From: Ralstonia pickettii DTP0602
GTDB lineage: Bacteria; Pseudomonadota; Gammaproteobacteria; Burkholderiales; Burkholderiaceae
Direction of reading: 5' to 3'
DNA length: 64,000 nt
Assembly: GCA_000471925.1 (NCBI GenBank)
Contig: CP006668.1
Coordinates: 2,418,001 to 2,482,000, forward strand
Shown here: one piece after another, positions 15,528 through 24,826 of the stretch
Layout: each line of letters opens with the position of its first letter
How positions within the stretch are numbered: position 1 is the first letter of the stretch
The notes under the pieces: generated by a model
Databases searched by the model: none
What the model was told of the DNA's origin: nothing
The model's input: only the letters and a program-made list of their open reading frames with translations
Position numbers and translations under genes: made by a program

Positions 15528-18182
15528 GTGCCTTTGCCTCGACAGCTTCGCGTCATGAGGCTGGCAGAGATCAAGACCCGGCTTGCCCCGCGGCTTGCCT
15601 CAATGCAGGCCTTGCTGCCTGCCTCCCTGAAGCAACGGCTGTCCTCTCTGGGCGCGCGCACCGCGCGCCTCGGGCTGACGCAGCCCGGTTCGCTGCGCCC
15701 GACCCGGCGCGGCGTGCTGGTGGGCGTGGCCGCCATCCCGGCGGCCCTCTTGCTCTATGTCCTTATCCTGGTCCCGTTCACGCCCGGCATCAGCGACATC
15801 CGCAAGGCCAAGTCCGAGCAGCCAGCGCAAGTCCTGTCCGCCGACGGCAAGGAGCTGGCCGTCTTCAAGTGGGCCAACCGCGACTGGGTGCCGCTGGCGC
15901 AGATCTCGCCCAATGTGTTGGCCGCGCTGATCTCCACCGAAGACCATCGCTTCTACCAGCACCACGGGCTGGACTGGCGCCGCATCGCCTCGGCCGCGGT
16001 GCATACCTTCACCGGCGACCGCCAGGGCGGCTCGACCATCACGCAGCAGCTCGCGCGCAACCTCTATCCCGATGAGATCGGGCGCGCGCCCACGCTGACG
16101 CGCAAGCTCAAGGAAGCGATCACCGCGCTGAAGATCGAGGCGCTCTATACCAAGGACGAGATCCTCGAGACCTATCTCAATACGGTGCCGTTCCTGTACA
16201 ACGCGTTCGGCATCGAGATGGCCGCGCGCACGTACTTCGACAAGCCGGCCCGGTCGCTCGACGTGCTGCAGAGCGCCACCCTGATCGGCATGCTCAAGGG
16301 CAACAGCTACTACAACCCGGTGCTCAACCCCGAGCGCGCGCTGGACCGGCGCAATACCGTGCTGGGCCAGATGGTCAAGCGCGGCAAGCTCGATGCGGCC
16401 CGCTATGAACAGTTGAAGAAGCGCCCGCTGCGCATCGACTTCGAACGCCAGACCGAGCCGCCCGGCCCCGCGCCGCATTTCGCGCAGCAGCTGCGCAAGT
16501 GGCTGATCGGCTGGGCCGACCGCAACGGCTACGACATCTACGCCGACGGGCTGGTGGTGCGCACCACCATCGACGCACGGCTGCAGGCCATGGCCACGCA
16601 GGCCGTGGTGCAGCAGGGCAACCGGCTGCAGGCGGTCGCCAACGCGGCGTGGGCGCCGCGCGCGGGCTGGGCCGCCGACAAGGCGCTGGTGCAGGCCTTC
16701 GTGCGCGAAACACCGGAATACCGCGCCGCCACCGCCGCCGGGACCCCGCCTGAAGAGGTCATGAAGCACCTGCTCGCCGACGGCGCCTTCATGCGCGCGC
16801 TGCACCAGCAGAAGACGCGCATCCAGGCCGGCTTTATCGCCATCGACCCGCGCAACGGCGAGATCCGCGCCTGGGTTGGCAGCCGCGACTACACCCAGGA
16901 CGCGTTCGACCACGTGCAGCAGGCGCGCCGCCAGCCGGGCTCGACCTTCAAGCCCTTTGTCTACGGCGCGGCCTTCGAAGAAGGCAAGTCGCCCGACGAC
17001 ACCCTGATGGACCAGCCGGTCGAGATCGAGCTGGCCGGCGGCGAAATCTGGCGCCCCACCGACGAGGGCCGTCCCACCGGCCGCGCCATGACGCTGCGCG
17101 ACGGCCTGGTCTATTCGCGCAACACCATCACCGCGCAGCTGATGCAGCAGGTCGGGCCGGACCGCGTGGCGCGGCTCGCGCGCGAGATGGGCGTGCGCGA
17201 GAGCCAGCTCGACGTGGTGCCGTCGCTGGCGCTGGGCACCAGCCCGGTCACGCTCAAGGAGATGGTGGCCGCCTACGGCACCATCGCCAACGCCGGCGAC
17301 TACATCGCGCCAACCATGGTGACGCGCATCGAAGACCGCAACGGCAACGTGCTGCAGACCTTCCGCCAGGCGCGCGCCGAACACGCGCTGCCCGCGGCCA
17401 CCACGCAGACCCTGCTCGACGTGATGCGCGACGTGATCGACCGCGGCACCGGCGCCAGCATCCGTTCGCGCTTCGGCATCCGCGCCGACGTCGCCGGCAA
17501 GACCGGCACCACGCAGGACAACGCCGACGGCTGGTTCATCCTGATGCATCCGGAGCTGGTGGCAGGGGCCTGGGTCGGCTTCAACGACAGCCGCGTCACG
17601 CTGCGCAGCGACTACTGGGGCCAGGGCGCGCACAGCGCGCTGCCGATGGTGGGCGACTTCTACCAGCGCGCGCTGCGCGCCCGCATCGTCGACGGCCGCG
17701 CCCGCTTTGCCGAGCACGAGGAAACCAGCCTGCTTGCGTCGCTGGGCACGCAGGTGCGTGGCTGGTTCAGCCAGCTGTTCAGCCGCGACAAGCCGGCCGA
17801 AGCGCCGGCCCCGCGCCCGGCGCCGCGCCGGCAGGCGTTGCCGGCGCAGGAGGCTGAGGTTGCGCCGCCGGCGAGCGCGCCGGCGACTGCTTCGGCGCCA
17901 GGCGCGGAGATGAGCCCGGAGGAGTCCAGCCTGGCGCTGGACCGGGGGGAATCGGTGATCGCGGTGCCGCCGGGCGTGAGCGCCGGCAGTGCGCCCGCTG
18001 CGCCGATATCGCCGGCGGAACAACCGGCTCCTGCCGCGCCCGCCTATCCGGCTGCTCCGGTCAATCCGCCCGCTCCGGCCGCGCCGCCTGCGCCCGCCCC
18101 GCAGCCATCGGCACCCTCGTCTGCCGCACCGGTCTACCCCGTCGCGCCGGCAACCATCACCTCCGGGAACGGCAGCTACTGA
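15528..18182 (+). CDS. Class A penicillin-binding protein (PBP1-type)
   Basis: This 884-residue bifunctional murein synthase has one membrane helix (about residues 62-84). A GT51 transglycosylase domain follows: EDHRFYQHHGLDW with the catalytic E138, then GGSTITQQLARN at 167-178. The transpeptidase domain carries S472-x-x-K475 (PGSTFKPF), S530-R-N and K658-T-G. It polymerises and crosslinks peptidoglycan in the periplasm. After the catalytic part, about 150 residues are a low-complexity Ala/Pro-rich tail, which is unusual in length and may interact with the envelope. The start is uncertain: GTG 15528 or ATG 15555 (Met10); neither has a clear ribosome-binding site. Confidence 0.93.
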   Translation: MPLPRQLRVMRLAEIKTRLAPRLASMQALLPASLKQRLSSLGARTARLGLTQPGSLRPTRRGVLVGVAAIPAALLLYVLILVPFTPGISDIRKAKSEQPAQVLSADGKELAVFKWANRDWVPLAQISPNVLAALISTEDHRFYQHHGLDWRRIASAAVHTFTGDRQGGSTITQQLARNLYPDEIGRAPTLTRKLKEAITALKIEALYTKDEILETYLNTVPFLYNAFGIEMAARTYFDKPARSLDVLQSATLIGMLKGNSYYNPVLNPERALDRRNTVLGQMVKRGKLDAARYEQLKKRPLRIDFERQTEPPGPAPHFAQQLRKWLIGWADRNGYDIYADGLVVRTTIDARLQAMATQAVVQQGNRLQAVANAAWAPRAGWAADKALVQAFVRETPEYRAATAAGTPPEEVMKHLLADGAFMRALHQQKTRIQAGFIAIDPRNGEIRAWVGSRDYTQDAFDHVQQARRQPGSTFKPFVYGAAFEEGKSPDDTLMDQPVEIELAGGEIWRPTDEGRPTGRAMTLRDGLVYSRNTITAQLMQQVGPDRVARLAREMGVRESQLDVVPSLALGTSPVTLKEMVAAYGTIANAGDYIAPTMVTRIEDRNGNVLQTFRQARAEHALPAATTQTLLDVMRDVIDRGTGASIRSRFGIRADVAGKTGTTQDNADGWFILMHPELVAGAWVGFNDSRVTLRSDYWGQGAHSALPMVGDFYQRALRARIVDGRARFAEHEETSLLASLGTQVRGWFSQLFSRDKPAEAPAPRPAPRRQALPAQEAEVAPPASAPATASAPGAEMSPEESSLALDRGESVIAVPPGVSAGSAPAAPISPAEQPAPAAPAYPAAPVNPPAPAAPPAPAPQPSAPSSAAPVYPVAPATITSGNGSY

Positions 18183-18224
18183 GCACCGGCCACGGCCAGC
18201 CGCGCGGGCCGCTGCACCAGGCCG

Positions 18225-19547
18225 CTACACCAGCCCGATATCCCGTGCCCGCACGCCGGGAAACACCTGCGCCAGCCGCGCATCATCCAGCCCGTAGAGC
18301 CTGCGGAACACGCCGCCCAGCAAGGCGCGATATTCATTGCGCACCGGCCAGTCCCGGTTCTGGTTCAGCGTAGCCTGCTCCACCGCCACCTGCTCGCCCG
18401 CAATACGACCGCCGCGCACCGCGCCGCCGGTGACCCAGTACACCGTGCCATGCCCATGGTCCGTGCCGCGCGTGCCGTTCTCGCGGAAGGTGCGGCCGAA
18501 CTCTGACAGCACCACCACCGTCGTCTTGTTCCACGCTGGGCCCATCTCCGCCCCAAAGGCCGACAGGCCGCGGCCAAGGTTGTCGAGCAGGCCGGCAAGC
18601 TGTCCCTGCGCGCCGCCCTGGTTGACGTGGGTATCCCAACCGCCCACGTCGATAAAGCCCAGGTTGAAGCGCTCACGCATCAGCCCCGCCATGCGGCGCG
18701 CCTCGACCTCGAAGCCGCGCGCACTGAGCGAGCGGCGGTTGGCGGCCTGCATTTCCTGCTGGCGCGACGCCATCGTGCCGGGATCGCCACCTGACATGGC
18801 GGGTTGCGCAGACCGGGCCTGGCGCGCGACCGTCTCGCGCAGCTCGAAGCCTTCATCGATCAGCGACTCGAAGCGCGTGCCTTGGTACATCTGCGCCAGC
18901 AGCTTCGACTGGCGCGCATCGAACGGCGTGCGGCCGCTGCCCTTGAGCGAGACATTGGGCACGTCGCGCGGGCCAGACAGCACCACCGGCAGGCCATCGG
19001 TGAACGCCACCGGTGCGGCCTGGCCGCCCATCGCCTGTGCCAGCCGGTTGAGGAAGCCGCTGCCGCGCAGGGACGCCACGTCCTTGCGATCCTCGCCCTC
19101 GCCCGGCAGTCCTGCCTCGATGCCGTCCTGGGTCTCGAAGTGGCTGCGCGACAGGTCGTGCGTGCCGGCGAACGGCACGAAGGCGAGCTGGCCGCGCTGC
19201 CACAGCGGCAGCATGGTCGGGGCCAGCGCCGGGTGCAGCGCCCAGTCGCCAATGCCGCGCGCGGCGCTGTCGGCGGCAAAGGCGGGCGCCAGTGCCACGG
19301 CCGCGTTGGGGTCGGCGTCCGCGCCTGTCACCGGTTTCCGGATGGCAATGTTGGGCCGGGATGCATAGTAAAACTCGCTGCCGGCCGGCACCAGCACGCT
19401 GGCGGCGTCATAGCCGCCGCGCAGAAATACCAGCAGGAAGCGCGCATCGGCCTGCGCCGGCAGCGCATAGACCCGCGAGGCGATGGCGGGCAGCGCCAGC
19501 CCGAGCGTGGCGGCGCCCATCGTCTTCAGCCATTGTCGGCGTTGCAT
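18225..19547 (-). CDS. DUF1501 family exported protein
   Basis: This 440-residue protein has a twin-arginine-like leader (RRQWLKTMGAATLGLALPA), so it is probably exported folded. The rest matches DUF1501, a branch of the alkaline-phosphatase/sulfatase-like fold: FLLVFLRGGYDAASVLVP at the start, HPALAPTMLPLWQRGQLA, FIDVGGWDTHVNQGG, and VVVLSEFGRTFRENGTRGTDHGHG near the end. In that fold the Asp/His residues of the last two blocks bind metal. Enzymatic activity has not been shown for the family. It lies 18 bp downstream of a DUF1800 gene on the same strand; the two families are regularly paired. Confidence 0.88.
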   Translation of the reverse strand: MQRRQWLKTMGAATLGLALPAIASRVYALPAQADARFLLVFLRGGYDAASVLVPAGSEFYYASRPNIAIRKPVTGADADPNAAVALAPAFAADSAARGIGDWALHPALAPTMLPLWQRGQLAFVPFAGTHDLSRSHFETQDGIEAGLPGEGEDRKDVASLRGSGFLNRLAQAMGGQAAPVAFTDGLPVVLSGPRDVPNVSLKGSGRTPFDARQSKLLAQMYQGTRFESLIDEGFELRETVARQARSAQPAMSGGDPGTMASRQQEMQAANRRSLSARGFEVEARRMAGLMRERFNLGFIDVGGWDTHVNQGGAQGQLAGLLDNLGRGLSAFGAEMGPAWNKTTVVVLSEFGRTFRENGTRGTDHGHGTVYWVTGGAVRGGRIAGEQVAVEQATLNQNRDWPVRNEYRALLGGVFRRLYGLDDARLAQVFPGVRARDIGLV

Positions 19548-19565
19548 GGTTCGCTCCTTTGTCCC

Positions 19566-21161
19566 TCAGCGCTGCATCCATTCCGGCGAGCCGAGCAGCA
19601 CGGTGTTCCATTCGGCCTGCGATTCGGCCTGTGCCAGCGCGGCGCGCGTGGCGGGGCCGAGCGTGGCTTCGATGGTGTCGTAGTACAGCTTGTTGCCGAT
19701 CATCGGGAAGCGCGCGCCGCGCGGCTTGCCCGCATCGCCGGCGAAGAGACCAGCCGGCCCCGAGCCGATCGCACGCGCGATCTCGAAGCGCCGCACCATC
19801 TGCCCCGAGCTGGCCCACGCGCTCTCCGCCGACGGATAGCCGTCAGGCGTGACGTGGCCGTACAGCGGCTCGCCGAGCTGGTTCAGCCAGTTCAGCACCG
19901 GGCGCAGGTTGGTAACGGGGCGGCCGTCATAGGCGAGGCGCATCGACGACACCACGTAGACCATCGGGTCCTTGAACTTGCGCGCGGGCGAGGCCAGCAG
20001 CCGGTCCAGCTCAGGCGCCAGGAACAGCGTACGCAGCACCTGCGCGATATCGCCGTCGCTGCGCGTGAACGTCTGCGCCATGCGCTCGACCAGTGCCGGC
20101 GGCGGGTTGTCGGCGATAAAGTAGGTGGCCAGCTTGGCGCTGATAAAGCGCGCCGTGGCCGGCTCGCGCGCCAGGATCGACACGGCGCGCTCCACCTCGG
20201 CGAAGCCGGCGGGCTCGATGCGCTGGCCCAGCAGCGTCTTCACGCCGAAGTCATGCCGGCCCGGATGGAACTCGAACACGCCTTCGCTGCGATACAGCGC
20301 CGCGCGCGCCGGGGCCAGCCGCGGCGGTGGCGTGCCGCGCAGGTTGACGCCCACGCCAGTCAGCACGCGCGCCAGCTCCTGCACGTCCTGCTGAGTGTAG
20401 CGTGACCCGCTGGGGCCGCCCGATACGCCCAGCGTATGCAGTTCCATCAGCTCGCGCGCGTAGTTCTCGTTGATGCGGTTGGCGCTGCTCTGGGCGTTGT
20501 CCAGGTAGAGCAGCATCGCCGGCGCGGTGACGGTGGCCATCAGCAGGTCGCGGAAGCGGCCCAGCGCGTGCGGGCGGATCGCGCGTTCCTCGTAGTCGGG
20601 CAGCAGCAGCCGCACCTGGCCCTTGCCCGCGTAGACGTTGAAATGGTTCATCCAGAACCACGTCATCTGCTCGCGCAGCTGCGCCGGCGAATACAGCGCG
20701 CGCAGCAGGTGGCGCCGCGCGGTATCGGCCACCAGCTCGCGGCCCTGCGCGTTCAGTGCCTGGCGGGCTTGTTGTTTGCTGTCGTCGGGCAGCGCGTCGA
20801 TGCGCTCGCGGGCCTCGCGCGCAGCCTTGAGTTGCGCGGCGGCATCGGCCTGCAGGCCGGGCAGTGCGGCAATGGCCGTTGCCAGTTCCGGCGGATCGGC
20901 CAGCGGCAGTGCCAGTTGCCGGTCGAGATAACCCTTGCGGCCGAGCTGGCGCAGTTCGGCCAGGCTGGTCTGGTCGGCGCCGTAGGTGACGGTGTTGAGC
21001 CAGTGCAGGTCCGCGGTGCTGTCGGTGGCACCGGCCGGCAGCTGCGCGCAGGCGCCCAGGCACGCGGCCAGGGCCAGCGCCGCGGCGGCGCGCCAGGCCG
21101 CGTACCTCGCATCCAGCCAGCCGGCCGTGCCGGGTTGTTTCGCATGCTGCACTGCATCCAT
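19566..21161 (-). CDS. DUF1800 family lipoprotein
   Basis: This 531-residue protein has a predicted lipoprotein leader (ACLGACAQ) and the DUF1800 core. Recognisable parts are LHWLNTVTYGADQTSLAELRQLG, MTWFWMNHFNVYAGK, INENYARELMELHTLGV with YTQQDVQELARVLTGV, and FIADNPPPALVERMAQTF. The family is helical, of unknown function and often found next to DUF1501 genes, as here. The 18-bp spacing implies one transcript. Suggested roles in the literature concern secreted or surface complexes; nothing in this sequence settles it. Confidence 0.87.
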   Translation of the reverse strand: MDAVQHAKQPGTAGWLDARYAAWRAAAALALAACLGACAQLPAGATDSTADLHWLNTVTYGADQTSLAELRQLGRKGYLDRQLALPLADPPELATAIAALPGLQADAAAQLKAAREARERIDALPDDSKQQARQALNAQGRELVADTARRHLLRALYSPAQLREQMTWFWMNHFNVYAGKGQVRLLLPDYEERAIRPHALGRFRDLLMATVTAPAMLLYLDNAQSSANRINENYARELMELHTLGVSGGPSGSRYTQQDVQELARVLTGVGVNLRGTPPPRLAPARAALYRSEGVFEFHPGRHDFGVKTLLGQRIEPAGFAEVERAVSILAREPATARFISAKLATYFIADNPPPALVERMAQTFTRSDGDIAQVLRTLFLAPELDRLLASPARKFKDPMVYVVSSMRLAYDGRPVTNLRPVLNWLNQLGEPLYGHVTPDGYPSAESAWASSGQMVRRFEIARAIGSGPAGLFAGDAGKPRGARFPMIGNKLYYDTIEATLGPATRAALAQAESQAEWNTVLLGSPEWMQR

Positions 21162-21356
21162 GCCCGCTCCTTCGCTGTATCGCCTATGACGATGTTACGT
21201 GGCAAGCGCGTTTCCGTTGACCCGTAAGTGTGGGGGGAGTGTTACCAATGCTTCCAGCGGGCGATTGCCGGAATTGCCAAGACAGCGGCGGCGCGGCTGG
21301 CTAGCCTTGCGCTTTGCCATCCCGATCGCGCCCCTTGGGCGGAAATGCCTGCTGTC

Positions 21357-22268
21357 ATGTCGCGCCCCCTCCCCGCCACCGCCTGGCTCCCGAGCCTCGC
21401 CTTCGTCCTGGTCTGGTCCACCGGCTTTATCGTCGGCAAGGCCATCGTGCCGCTGGCCGATACCAGCCTGTTCCTGCTGGCGCGCTTTGCCGTGGCGGGG
21501 CTGATGTTCGTCGGGTGGTCGCTGGCCGCGGGCGCGGCGTGGCCGCCGCTGCGCGAGGCGCCGCGCCACCTGCTGGCCGGTGCGCTGATGCAGGGCATCT
21601 ACCTGTGCGCCGGCTACGGCGCCGTGGCGCAAGGGCTGCCGCCGGCGATCATGGCGCTGCTGGGCGCGCTGCAGCCCCTGCTGACCGCGCTGCTTGCCAT
21701 CCCCCTGCTCAAGGAGCTACCTTCCAGGCGGACGTGGCAAGGCCTGGCGCTCGGTGCGCTGGGCGTCGCGCTGGTGGTCGCCCCGGCGATGCAGGTCGGT
21801 TCTCAGCCGGTCTCGCCGTGGATCGTGCTGCTGGGCGTGCTGGCCATCGTCTCGATCACCATGGGAACCCTCTTGCAGAAATCCGCCATCGCCGCCTGTG
21901 ACCTGCGCGCCAGTTCGGCGTGGCAGAACCTTGGCGCCATGCTGGTCGCCGGCGTCATGGTGGCGATCCAGGCCGCTGACGCACCACTGCACTGGCACGG
22001 CAGCGCGACACTGTGGGCCACGCTGGCCTGGGCTGCGCTTGGCCTGTCCGGTGCCGGCACCTGGCTGCTGGTCAGCCTGGTGCGGCGCGGCCAGGCCGCC
22101 AACGCCGCCGCGCTGATGTTCCTGGCGCCGCCGCTGGCCGCGCTGCAGGCGTGGCTGCTGTTCGGCGAGCGGCTCGACGCGGTGCAGGGGCTCGGCATGG
22201 CGGTGGCCGGGGCAGGCGTCTGGCTGTGCCAGACCCGGGGCAGGTTGCGGCATGCCGAAGCGCGCTGA
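21357..22268 (+). CDS. DMT-superfamily (EamA) transporter
   Basis: This 303-residue inner-membrane protein has ten predicted helices in two EamA repeats. Typical features are FVLVWSTGFIVGKAIV in the first helix, QGIYLCAGYGAVAQGLPPAIMALL with ALQPLLTALLA, and the second repeat ending in PPLAALQAWLLFGERLDAVQGLGMAV. Such proteins export amino acids or other metabolites or import nucleotide sugars; the substrate cannot be named. ATG 21357 gives the family length; ATG 21345 is an alternative. The gene overlaps the following araC-type gene by 17 bp, so the regulator and the transporter are probably co-transcribed. Confidence 0.87.
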   Translation: MSRPLPATAWLPSLAFVLVWSTGFIVGKAIVPLADTSLFLLARFAVAGLMFVGWSLAAGAAWPPLREAPRHLLAGALMQGIYLCAGYGAVAQGLPPAIMALLGALQPLLTALLAIPLLKELPSRRTWQGLALGALGVALVVAPAMQVGSQPVSPWIVLLGVLAIVSITMGTLLQKSAIAACDLRASSAWQNLGAMLVAGVMVAIQAADAPLHWHGSATLWATLAWAALGLSGAGTWLLVSLVRRGQAANAAALMFLAPPLAALQAWLLFGERLDAVQGLGMAVAGAGVWLCQTRGRLRHAEAR

Positions 22269-23034
22269 ACCCTCCTCGCACGCGTCCCCGCTGGTCGAGC
22301 ACCGGCGCTACCGCCCGCAACCGGACGGCCACCAGCACGGCTACCACCAGTTGCTGTTCGGCCTGGCCGGCGCCACCGAGCTGGAGATCGACGGCCACGT
22401 CTACCGCGTGGACGACCGCACCGGCCTGATCGTGCCGGCCGGCAGTCATCATGAATTTCTGGGCTTCGACGGCAACCTGCAGCTGGTGGCGGACTTCCCC
22501 GCGCACTCGGTGGCGCTGCCGGCGCGGCTGATGGCGCGCTCGCGCACGTTCTCGCTGGACGGCGCCTTCGGCAGCCGGGTGCGCGCGCTGGCGGCATGGC
22601 GCGCCGCGGCCGCGGCGCGCGGCCCGCAGACTGACTGGCAACTCGCCGCCACGCTGGCGGCGGCGCTGGCCGATTGCCTGGGCATGCCGGGCGACCAGGA
22701 CCTGTTCCCACTGATGGCGGTGGACGCCTACCTGCGCGCCAACCTGGCCTCCACACTGCACGTGGCGGAAGTGGCCGGGCATTTCGGCTGGAGCGTGCGG
22801 CGCTTCCAGACGCTCTTTGCCGAGGCCTTCGGCGATACACCGCATCGCTACCAGACCCGCCTGCGGCTGGACCGGGCGGTGCAGCTGCTGTCGCAGACCA
22901 CGCTGCCGCTGGCGGAGATCGCGCTGGCCTCGGGCTATCCGGACCAGACCACCTTCACGCGCAGCTTTACGCGGCGCTTCGGGCAACCGCCCGGGGCATG
23001 GCGCGAGGCAGCGTCACGGGATCGCCGGGGCTGA
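22252..23034 (+). CDS. AraC-family transcriptional regulator with cupin sensor
   Basis: This 260-residue protein has an N-terminal cupin-like sensor (about residues 20-90, with HQHGYHQLLFGLAGATELEIDG and LIVPAGSHHEF). A C-terminal double helix-turn-helix of the AraC type follows (about 160-255). The first helix-turn-helix is VAEVAGHFGWSVRRFQTLFAEAFG; the second is LPLAEIALASGYPDQTTFTRSFTRRFGQPPGAWR. The layout matches small AraC activators that control an adjacent exporter. It starts inside the last codons of the DMT transporter gene, so the two are translationally linked. The inducer is probably a substrate of that transporter, as inference. Confidence 0.88.
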   Translation: MPKRAEPSSHASPLVEHRRYRPQPDGHQHGYHQLLFGLAGATELEIDGHVYRVDDRTGLIVPAGSHHEFLGFDGNLQLVADFPAHSVALPARLMARSRTFSLDGAFGSRVRALAAWRAAAAARGPQTDWQLAATLAAALADCLGMPGDQDLFPLMAVDAYLRANLASTLHVAEVAGHFGWSVRRFQTLFAEAFGDTPHRYQTRLRLDRAVQLLSQTTLPLAEIALASGYPDQTTFTRSFTRRFGQPPGAWREAASRDRRG

Positions 23035-23366
23035 ACACACAGCGCTCAGTCGGTGGTGCTGGGGCTCCGGAATGCCTGGCTGACGATGATCGAGCCCTGC
23101 TCAGCGAGCAATCTTTTCTGAATTTCGGAATGAATTCAGCAACAAATGCCCCCGCAATCTTATTAATCTGCCCGCTATTTTCCGTTTGCGGCACGCGGTC
23201 CGTCAGCAATGTCCGATCGGGCGAGGCTGCGTTGGCGTGCGCCGATTGCGCGATGTGCCGATTAGACTGCTCGCGGCAGCTACCCCTGTAAACGCGAAAA
23301 TGACCTGCTCCCGCCGACCCCACAAGGGCCGGCGCGGCCATTCTGATCACACGGAGACAACGAGAC
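23035..23366. other. Intergenic region before the ProY-like permease, with inverted repeat
   Basis: No gene is visible in these 332 bp. They are somewhat richer in A+T than the surroundings, as expected for a promoter region. A perfect 7-bp inverted repeat, CTGAATT and AATTCAG around an 8-nt centre, lies at 23118-23139 and could be a regulator site. GGAGAC stands before the permease ATG. Confidence 0.45.
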
Positions 23367-24746
23367 ATGAGTGCAAGCGCAGAGCATCTGCAACGCGGCC
23401 TGGGCGAACGGCATATCCGGCTGATGGCGCTGGGTTCGGCCATCGGCGTGGGCCTGTTCCTTGGCGCGGGCAACGCCATCAAGATGGCCGGGCCCTCCAT
23501 CATGCTGGGCTACCTGATCGGCGGCGCGGTGATCTTCCTGATCATGCGCGCGCTGGGCGAGATGGCCGTGCAGAACCCGGTGGCCGGCTCGTTCTGCCGC
23601 TACGCGCAGGACCACATAGGCCCTCTGGCGGGCTACCTGACCGGCTGGAACTACTGGTTCCTGTGGCTGGTGACGTGCGTGGCGGAAATCACCGCCGTGG
23701 CCATCTACATGGGCATATGGTTCCCCGACGTGCCGCGCTGGATCTGGGCGCTGGCCGCGCTGGCGGCGATGGGCTCGGTCAACCTGATGGCGGTCAAGGC
23801 CTATGGCGAGTTCGAGTTCTGGTTCGCCATGATCAAGATCGTCACCATCGTGCTGATGCTGATCGGCGGCGGCGCCATGATCGTGTTCGGCTTTGGCAAC
23901 GGCGGTGTCGCCACCGGCATCGCCAACCTGTGGCAGCACGGCGGCTTCATGCCCAACGGCGCCTCGGGCGTGCTGATGTCGCTGCAGATGGTGATGTTCG
24001 CCTACCTCGGCGTGGAGATGATCGGCCTGACCGCCGGCGAGGCGCGCAACCCGAAGAAGTCGATTCCGGACGCAATCAACTCGGTGTTCTGGCGCATCCT
24101 GATCTTCTACGTGGGCGCGCTGTTCGTGATCCTGTCGCTGTACCCGTGGAACGAGATCGGCGCCCAGGGCAGCCCGTTCGTGCTGACCTTCGAGCGGCTG
24201 GGCATCAAGACCGCCGCCGGCATCATCAACTTCGTGGTGCTGACCGCGGCGCTGTCGTCGTGCAACGGCGGCATCTTCAGCACCGGGCGCATGCTGTACA
24301 ACCTGGCGCAGCAGGGTCAGGCGCCGGCCGCCTTTGCCAGGGTCGACCGCAACGGCGTGCCGCGCCGTGCGCTGCTGGTGTCGATCGCCGCGCTGCTGTG
24401 CGGCGTGCTGCTCAACTACCTGGTGCCGGAGAAGGTCTTCGTCTGGGTGACGGCGATTTCCACCTTCGGCGCGGTCTGGACCTGGGCCATCATCCTGGTC
24501 ACGCAGATCAACTTCCGCCGCAGCCTGGCGCCGGCCGAGCGCAAGGCGCTGGCCTTCCGCATGCCGTTCTGGCCATATGGCTCTTACATCGCGCTGGCCT
24601 TCCTGGCGCTGGTGGTGGCGCTGATGGCCTATTTCCCGGACACCCGCGTGGCGCTGTACGTGGGCCCGGGCTGGCTGGTCCTGCTGACGGTGTGCTACTA
24701 CGCGCTGGACATGCGTTCGCGCGGTCCGGTCAGCTACAGCGCCTGA
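23367..24746 (+). CDS. Amino acid permease, ProY/AAT-like
   Basis: This 459-residue protein has 12 helices and belongs to the amino acid transporter (AAT) branch of the APC superfamily. The first helices, RGLGERHIRLMALGSAIGVGLFLGAG then IKMAGPSIMLGYLIGG and IIFLIMRALGEMA-like sequence, closely follow the proline-specific permease ProY. The conserved GEARNPKKSIPDAIN loop after the sixth helix and the helix 8 CNGGIFSTGRMLYNLA are also typical. It would import an amino acid with protons; proline is a guess. The gene stands alone with a good ribosome-binding site. Confidence 0.87.
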   Translation: MSASAEHLQRGLGERHIRLMALGSAIGVGLFLGAGNAIKMAGPSIMLGYLIGGAVIFLIMRALGEMAVQNPVAGSFCRYAQDHIGPLAGYLTGWNYWFLWLVTCVAEITAVAIYMGIWFPDVPRWIWALAALAAMGSVNLMAVKAYGEFEFWFAMIKIVTIVLMLIGGGAMIVFGFGNGGVATGIANLWQHGGFMPNGASGVLMSLQMVMFAYLGVEMIGLTAGEARNPKKSIPDAINSVFWRILIFYVGALFVILSLYPWNEIGAQGSPFVLTFERLGIKTAAGIINFVVLTAALSSCNGGIFSTGRMLYNLAQQGQAPAAFARVDRNGVPRRALLVSIAALLCGVLLNYLVPEKVFVWVTAISTFGAVWTWAIILVTQINFRRSLAPAERKALAFRMPFWPYGSYIALAFLALVVALMAYFPDTRVALYVGPGWLVLLTVCYYALDMRSRGPVSYSA

Positions 24747-24788
24747 CCTGGCTGTAGCCAGCGGGGTGCGCCGGCCGGCGCGCCTCGC

Positions 24789-24824
24789 TACAATGGCCCC
24801 CGGGCAATCCAACGCCAGGGGGCC
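24789..24824 (+). promoter_or_regulatory. Promoter -10 and start-proximal hairpin of the next gene
   Basis: TACAAT (24789-24794) is a good -10 hexamer. Directly after it, GGCCCCC (24795-24801) can pair with GGGGGCC (24818-24824), a seven-pair GC stem that includes the G-rich ribosome-binding site just 2 nt before the ATG at 24827. Such a stem would hide the site unless opened. A matching -35 hexamer is not clear. Confidence 0.45.
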
Positions 24825-24826
24825 GA

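Noticed and set aside
15600..18023. An 807-residue open frame antisense to the penicillin-binding protein
   Set aside because: It is His/Arg/Gly-rich with no domain and mirrors the codon bias of the real gene. Long antisense frames are expected at this GC content.
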